NCBI RefSeq assembly: GCF_003173735.1
Contig: NZ_CP029551.1
Location: 685,001 to 749,000 of the forward strand
DNA length: 64,000 nt
Reading direction: 5' to 3'
Origin: Methylobacterium radiodurans
Lineage (GTDB): Bacteria > Pseudomonadota > Alphaproteobacteria > Rhizobiales > Beijerinckiaceae
A program made the translations under genes and the position numbers. This document shows, in pieces, positions 61,267 to 64,000 of the stretch (the stretch's first letter is position 1; each line of letters begins with the position of its first letter). The notes beneath the pieces are model-generated. The model saw only the letters and a list, made by a program, of their open reading frames with translations. It was not told the DNA's origin and made no database searches.

Positions 61267-61970
61267 TCGACGGCCAGCCTGTAGCCGACGCCCCGCACCG
61301 TCTGCAGCAGCAGGGGGTTGGCCGGATCGACCTCGATCTTCCGGCGCAGGCGGTTGATCTGCACGTCGACCGCCCGCTCGGCCACGGCGCCCACGCCGCC
61401 GGAGAGCTGCTCGCGCTCGACGTTGCCGCCGGCCGCCGCGGCCAGGATCGTCAGGAGTTCCCGCTCGCGCTCGGTGATGCGGATCACCTCCTCGCCGCGC
61501 CGCAGCTCGCCCCGGTCGGGCCGGAAGACGAAGGGGCCGAAGGTCACGGGCTCGGTGCCGTTCGCGGGGCGCGCCGCCTGCGAGCGGTTGATGATGTTGC
61601 TCAGTCGCAGCGTCAGCTCGCGCGGCTCGAAGGGCTTCGGCAGGTAGTCGTCGGCGCCGATCTCCAGCCCCATGACCCGGTCGTTGGTGTTGGAGCGGGC
61701 GGTCAGCATCAGGATCGGGACCCGCGAGGTCTCGCGCACGCTGCGGGCGTAGTCGAAGCCGTTCTCGCCCGGCATCATCACGTCGAGCACCATCGCGTCG
61801 AACAGCAGGCTCTGGGCCTTGGCCCGGGCCTCGGCCGCGCTCGCCGCGCTCGTCACGCGAAAACCCTGGTCGGCAAGATAGCGGGAGAGAAGCTCGCGCA
61901 GGCGCCGGTCGTCGTCGACGACGAGCACGTGCGGGGCGGATTCGGGCAGCTCGGCGCGCGCGGCTCCCAT
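61263..61970 (-). CDS. OmpR-family response regulator
   Basis: This 235-residue protein has a receiver domain (HVLVVDDDRRLRELLSRYLA, phospho-acceptor Asp in AMVLDVMMPGENGFDYARSV, Lys in DDYLPKPFEPRELTLRL) and a C-terminal winged helix (ERERELLTILAAAAGGNVER, then VDVQINRLRRKIEVDPANPL and VRGVGYRLAVD). No kinase gene is adjacent. Its start shares a base with the stop of the MarR gene (TGATG), so the two are translated together. This MarR-regulator pair divergent from ilvE recurs in Hyphomicrobiales; its inducing signal is unknown. The gene's stop overlaps that of the convergent permease gene. Confidence 0.9.
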   Translation of the reverse strand: MGAARAELPESAPHVLVVDDDRRLRELLSRYLADQGFRVTSAASAAEARAKAQSLLFDAMVLDVMMPGENGFDYARSVRETSRVPILMLTARSNTNDRVMGLEIGADDYLPKPFEPRELTLRLSNIINRSQAARPANGTEPVTFGPFVFRPDRGELRRGEEVIRITERERELLTILAAAAGGNVEREQLSGGVGAVAERAVDVQINRLRRKIEVDPANPLLLQTVRGVGYRLAVD

Positions 61971-62656
61971 CAGGCGGCGTCCTGCCCGAGGATCTTCTCG
62001 TCCATCGGGTCGCCGGTCTCGCCGATGCCCTCGCCGATGCCCTCGCCGATGCCCTCGCCGATGCTTTGCTCGCCGACGCCTTGGCCGCGCCGGGCCATCA
62101 GGCGGCGCACCGCCGCGCGCTCGTCGGGCTCGATCATCGCGAGCAGGAAGGCTTCGGGCGACCCGCCGGCGCCGCCCGGCATGGCGAGCGCCCGGGCGAG
62201 GCGCCGGGCCTGCACCCGGGTCAGCTCGGCGGCGAGCGTCGCCCCGGAGCCGGAGCAGAACAGCAGGCGCTGGCGCCGGTCGCTCGTGCCGGTGCGCTGC
62301 ACGATGTAGCCCTGCTCGATCAGGTCCTTGAGGACGCGGTTGAGGCTCTGCTTGGTGATGCGCAGGATGTCGAGGAGTTCGGCGATCGTCAGGCCCGGGT
62401 AGCGATCGACGAAGTGCAGCACCCGGTGATGCGCACGGCCGAAGCCGTACTCGGCCAGGATCCGGTCGGGGTCGCCGACGAAGTCGCGGTAGGCGAAGAA
62501 CAGGAGTTCGATCAGGTCGTCGCTGCTGCAGGCCGTCTCGCGCGGGCTCGCCGCGGCGCCGGCCAGCTCCCCGGCGGCGTCCACGGTCCGGTCTGCGCGC
62601 GGCGGCTCGCGTGTCACGTCTCTGTCGATCCCGATATAAGTCAGTCTCGTTGACAT
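61970..62656 (-). CDS. MarR-family transcriptional regulator with repeat tail
   Basis: This 228-residue protein has a MarR-type winged helix at about residues 45-155: LIELLFFAYRDFVGDPDRIL, FGRAHHRVLHFVDRYPGLTI, AELLDILRITKQSLNRVLKD, and the wing GTSDRRQRLLFCS. A C-terminal tail holds IGEG repeats encoded by a 12-bp tandem DNA repeat, the copy number of which may vary. The ATG at 62656 lies at a -10-like sequence, so a downstream GTG at 62617 is an alternative start. It overlaps the response regulator gene by one base and diverges from ilvE. It could repress ilvE or itself through the intergenic inverted repeat. Confidence 0.85.
   Translation of the reverse strand: MSTRLTYIGIDRDVTREPPRADRTVDAAGELAGAAASPRETACSSDDLIELLFFAYRDFVGDPDRILAEYGFGRAHHRVLHFVDRYPGLTIAELLDILRITKQSLNRVLKDLIEQGYIVQRTGTSDRRQRLLFCSGSGATLAAELTRVQARRLARALAMPGGAGGSPEAFLLAMIEPDERAAVRRLMARRGQGVGEQSIGEGIGEGIGEGIGETGDPMDEKILGQDAA
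62021..62064. repeat. 12-bp tandem repeat inside the MarR gene
   Basis: GCCGATGCCCTC occurs 3.7 times in tandem (62021-62064, plus strand). On the coding strand it encodes a run of Gly-Glu-Gly-Ile units in the MarR tail. Slippage would add or remove four residues without changing frame. Confidence 0.85.
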
Positions 62657-62683
62657 ATTTCAGCCCGGTTGGTACCCGTCAAC
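62649..62683. promoter_or_regulatory. Divergent promoter with inverted repeat between marR and ilvE
   Basis: GTTGAC at 62649-62654 and GTCAAC at 62678-62683 are inverted. On the plus strand TTGACA (62650) is a good -35, though the -10 at 17 bases is poor. On the minus strand TTGACG with 17-base spacing leads to AATATG, which overlaps the assigned marR ATG. Both genes may share this control region. Confidence 0.4.
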
Positions 62684-62823
62684 CCTGCCCGGCCGGGCGA
62701 TCCGGCCGGCGCGAGCCAGCCTCGCGGATTCGGCGCTTGACGGATCCGCCCCACCCGGCGCACCCCGCGTTCCGCCAGACATGCCCGGCCCTCCGGAGGG
62801 CCGCCACCAGGAAGACCCTGCCG

Positions 62824-63711
62824 ATGTCCGTCATCCCGTTCGACCAGCGTGAAGGCACCATCTGGTTCGACGGCGCCATGGTGCCGTGGCGGGAGGCGAA
62901 GATCCATGTGCTGAGCCACGGTCTCCACTACGGTTCCTCGGTGTTCGAGGGCGAGCGGGCCTACGGCGGGCGGATCTTCAAGAGCCTGGAGCACACCAAG
63001 CGCCTGCACCGCTCGGCCGAACTCCTCGACTTCAAGATCCCGTTCTCGGTCGAGGAGATCGAGGCGGCCAAGCAGCTCGTCCTCAAGACCAGCGGCCTCA
63101 AGGACGCCTATCTGCGCCCCGTCGCGTGGCGTGGCTCGGAGATGATGGGCGTCTCGGCCCAGGGCAACACGATCCATCTCGCCATCGCGGCCTGGGAATG
63201 GCCGAGCTACTTCGACGCCGCCACCAAGATGAAGGGCATCCGCCTCGACATGGCGGAGTACCGCCGCCCCGATCCCCGCACGGCGCCCTGCGCCTCGAAG
63301 GCGGCGGGCCTCTACATGATCTGCACGATCTCGAAGCACCGGGCCGAGAACCGGGGCTACGCCGATGCGCTGATGCTCGACTTCGAGGGCAACGTCGCCG
63401 AGTGCACGGGCGCCAACGTCTTCTTCGTGAAGGACGGCGTGATCCACACGCCCACCGCCGACCGCTTCCTCAACGGCATCACGCGCCAGACCGTGATCGA
63501 GCTGGCCCGCCGCCGCGGCGTCGAGGTGGTCGAGCGCCGCATCGCGCCCGAGGAGATGGCGGACTTCTCCGAGTGCTTCATCACGGGCTCGGCCGCCGAG
63601 GTCACGCCGGTCTCCGAGATCGGGCCCTACCGCTTCACCCCGGCCGCCCTCACCAAGACGCTGATGGACGACTACCTCGCCGAGGTGCAGCCGAAGGCCG
63701 AGGCCGCCTGA
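62824..63711 (+). CDS. ilvE: Branched-chain amino acid aminotransferase
   Basis: This 295-residue fold-type IV PLP enzyme makes valine, leucine and isoleucine from their keto acids. It has GTIWFDGAMVPWREAKIHVL, SHGLHYGSSVFEGERAYGGR, the PLP lysine in APCASKAAGLYMICTI, DALMLDFEGNVAECTGANVF with the cofactor-binding Glu, and the phosphate loop NGITRQTVIELA. The ATG at 62824 (MSVIPFDQREG) gives the family length. The gene is divergent from the MarR/response-regulator pair, an arrangement seen in related genomes. Isoleucine, leucine and valine pathway partners are elsewhere. Confidence 0.95.
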   Translation: MSVIPFDQREGTIWFDGAMVPWREAKIHVLSHGLHYGSSVFEGERAYGGRIFKSLEHTKRLHRSAELLDFKIPFSVEEIEAAKQLVLKTSGLKDAYLRPVAWRGSEMMGVSAQGNTIHLAIAAWEWPSYFDAATKMKGIRLDMAEYRRPDPRTAPCASKAAGLYMICTISKHRAENRGYADALMLDFEGNVAECTGANVFFVKDGVIHTPTADRFLNGITRQTVIELARRRGVEVVERRIAPEEMADFSECFITGSAAEVTPVSEIGPYRFTPAALTKTLMDDYLAEVQPKAEAA

Positions 63712-63750
63712 GGGGCCGATCCCTTCACTCCCGCCGGCCCCGCGCGATCT

Positions 63751-63815
63751 TCCTCCCCCCTCCGCGGGGTAGGGAGCGCGTCGGGCATGGTCGACCTCGC
63801 CCTGGTGAGGGGCGG
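63751..63815. repeat. Degenerate single end of the palindromic repeat
   Basis: CTCCCCCCTCCGCGGGGTAG with GGAG forms a hairpin similar to the ends of the elements at 15.7, 19.7 and 44.7 kb. It is followed by a possible GGTCGACC centre and CTGGTGAGGGGCGG. It lies about 40 bases after the ilvE stop, where it may act as a terminator. Confidence 0.5.
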
Positions 63816-63907
63816 CTCGCAGCCATCCCCCGCCGTCTCGCGGCCGCCGGGAACCCCCAAACGCCGGTCGCGTTGATAGGAACATTTCAAGAACGAAAGG
63901 TTCCCTC

Positions 63908-64000
63908 ATGGCCAAGGCCGCCGCGAAGAAAGCCGCCGACACGCACGACGCCAACCCCAAGACCGACCCGAAGGATGTCTCGAACCAGATCAAGGATCCG
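63908..64000 (+). CDS. Hydrophilic protein, partial at window end
   Basis: The first 31 codons of a gene run off the window. The product starts MAKAAAKKAADTHDANPKTD and continues PKDVSNQIKDP, with no hydrophobic segment. Lys, Asp, Asn and Ala dominate. GAAAGG lies seven bases before the ATG. The N-terminus resembles the composition of the hydrophilin-like proteins at 32 kb, but 31 residues are too few to name a family. Confidence 0.55.
   Translation, partial: MAKAAAKKAADTHDANPKTDPKDVSNQIKDP

Overview
The window is chromosomal DNA of very high G+C content from an alphaproteobacterium of the order Hyphomicrobiales, most likely a Methylobacterium or Methylorubrum relative. The main pointers are two MucR/Ros-type regulators, TTAA-N7-TTAA CtrA-type sites, an oxalate/formate antiporter, the ybjN-proC order, an AlkB and an Ada repair protein, and many GTG/TTG starts. 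The genus is inferred from gene content, not from a marker gene. No rRNA, tRNA, CRISPR array, prophage or classical transposase was recognised.

Layout. 1-4.7 kb: the end of a DUF4169/RHH operon, then a FIST protein plus hybrid histidine kinase pair (NosP/NahK-like, possible nitric-oxide signalling) facing a LuxR-type response regulator. 4.8-6.0 kb: two exported proteins behind CtrA-type boxes. 6.1-10.3 kb: a MucR protein with no zinc-site cysteines, an orphan yejE-type permease gene with an apparent frameshift, DUF4112 and an aminotransferase. 10.4-10.55 kb: a candidate small RNA with promoter and terminator. 10.9-21.4 kb: a muxABC-opmB/mdtABC-type RND efflux operon (adaptor, two pumps, outer-membrane lipoprotein) whose gene junctions hold palindromic repeats and, once, a DUF559 nuclease gene. 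21.4-30.6 kb: zwf, a membrane-anchored Mrr-like nuclease, a second MucR, an ADP-forming acyl-CoA synthetase/GNAT fusion, an XRE/PIG-L/GT2 operon and a META-domain protein. 30.8-43 kb: cysK, three coupled hydrophilic small proteins, ubiK, ybjN-proC, a Met/Arg/His repeat protein, phoH, a UvrD helicase, a DHH phosphoesterase and glnA. 43.7-51.6 kb: bfd-bfr behind a possible Irr box, ada, a HAD phosphatase, a degenerate EAL protein, a Tat-exported Gfo/Idh/MocA oxidoreductase and oxlT. 51.7-64 kb: a GT2/methyltransferase/polytopic membrane protein glycan operon, alkB-gpmA, dapB, an iron-type ABC permease, a MarR/response-regulator pair and ilvE.

Most genes are ordinary chromosomal housekeeping or accessory genes. 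The most unusual structure is a repeat family with shared inverted ends. One 553-bp copy (15694-16246) encloses a DUF559 nuclease gene. Two short copies (19676-19881 and 44656-44844) have the same ends and no gene. This looks like a nuclease-encoding element and its MITE-like derivatives. The long copy lies inside the efflux operon yet keeps reading frame and stop/start overlaps on both sides. The short copy at 19.7 kb appears to supply the translation start of the outer-membrane factor.
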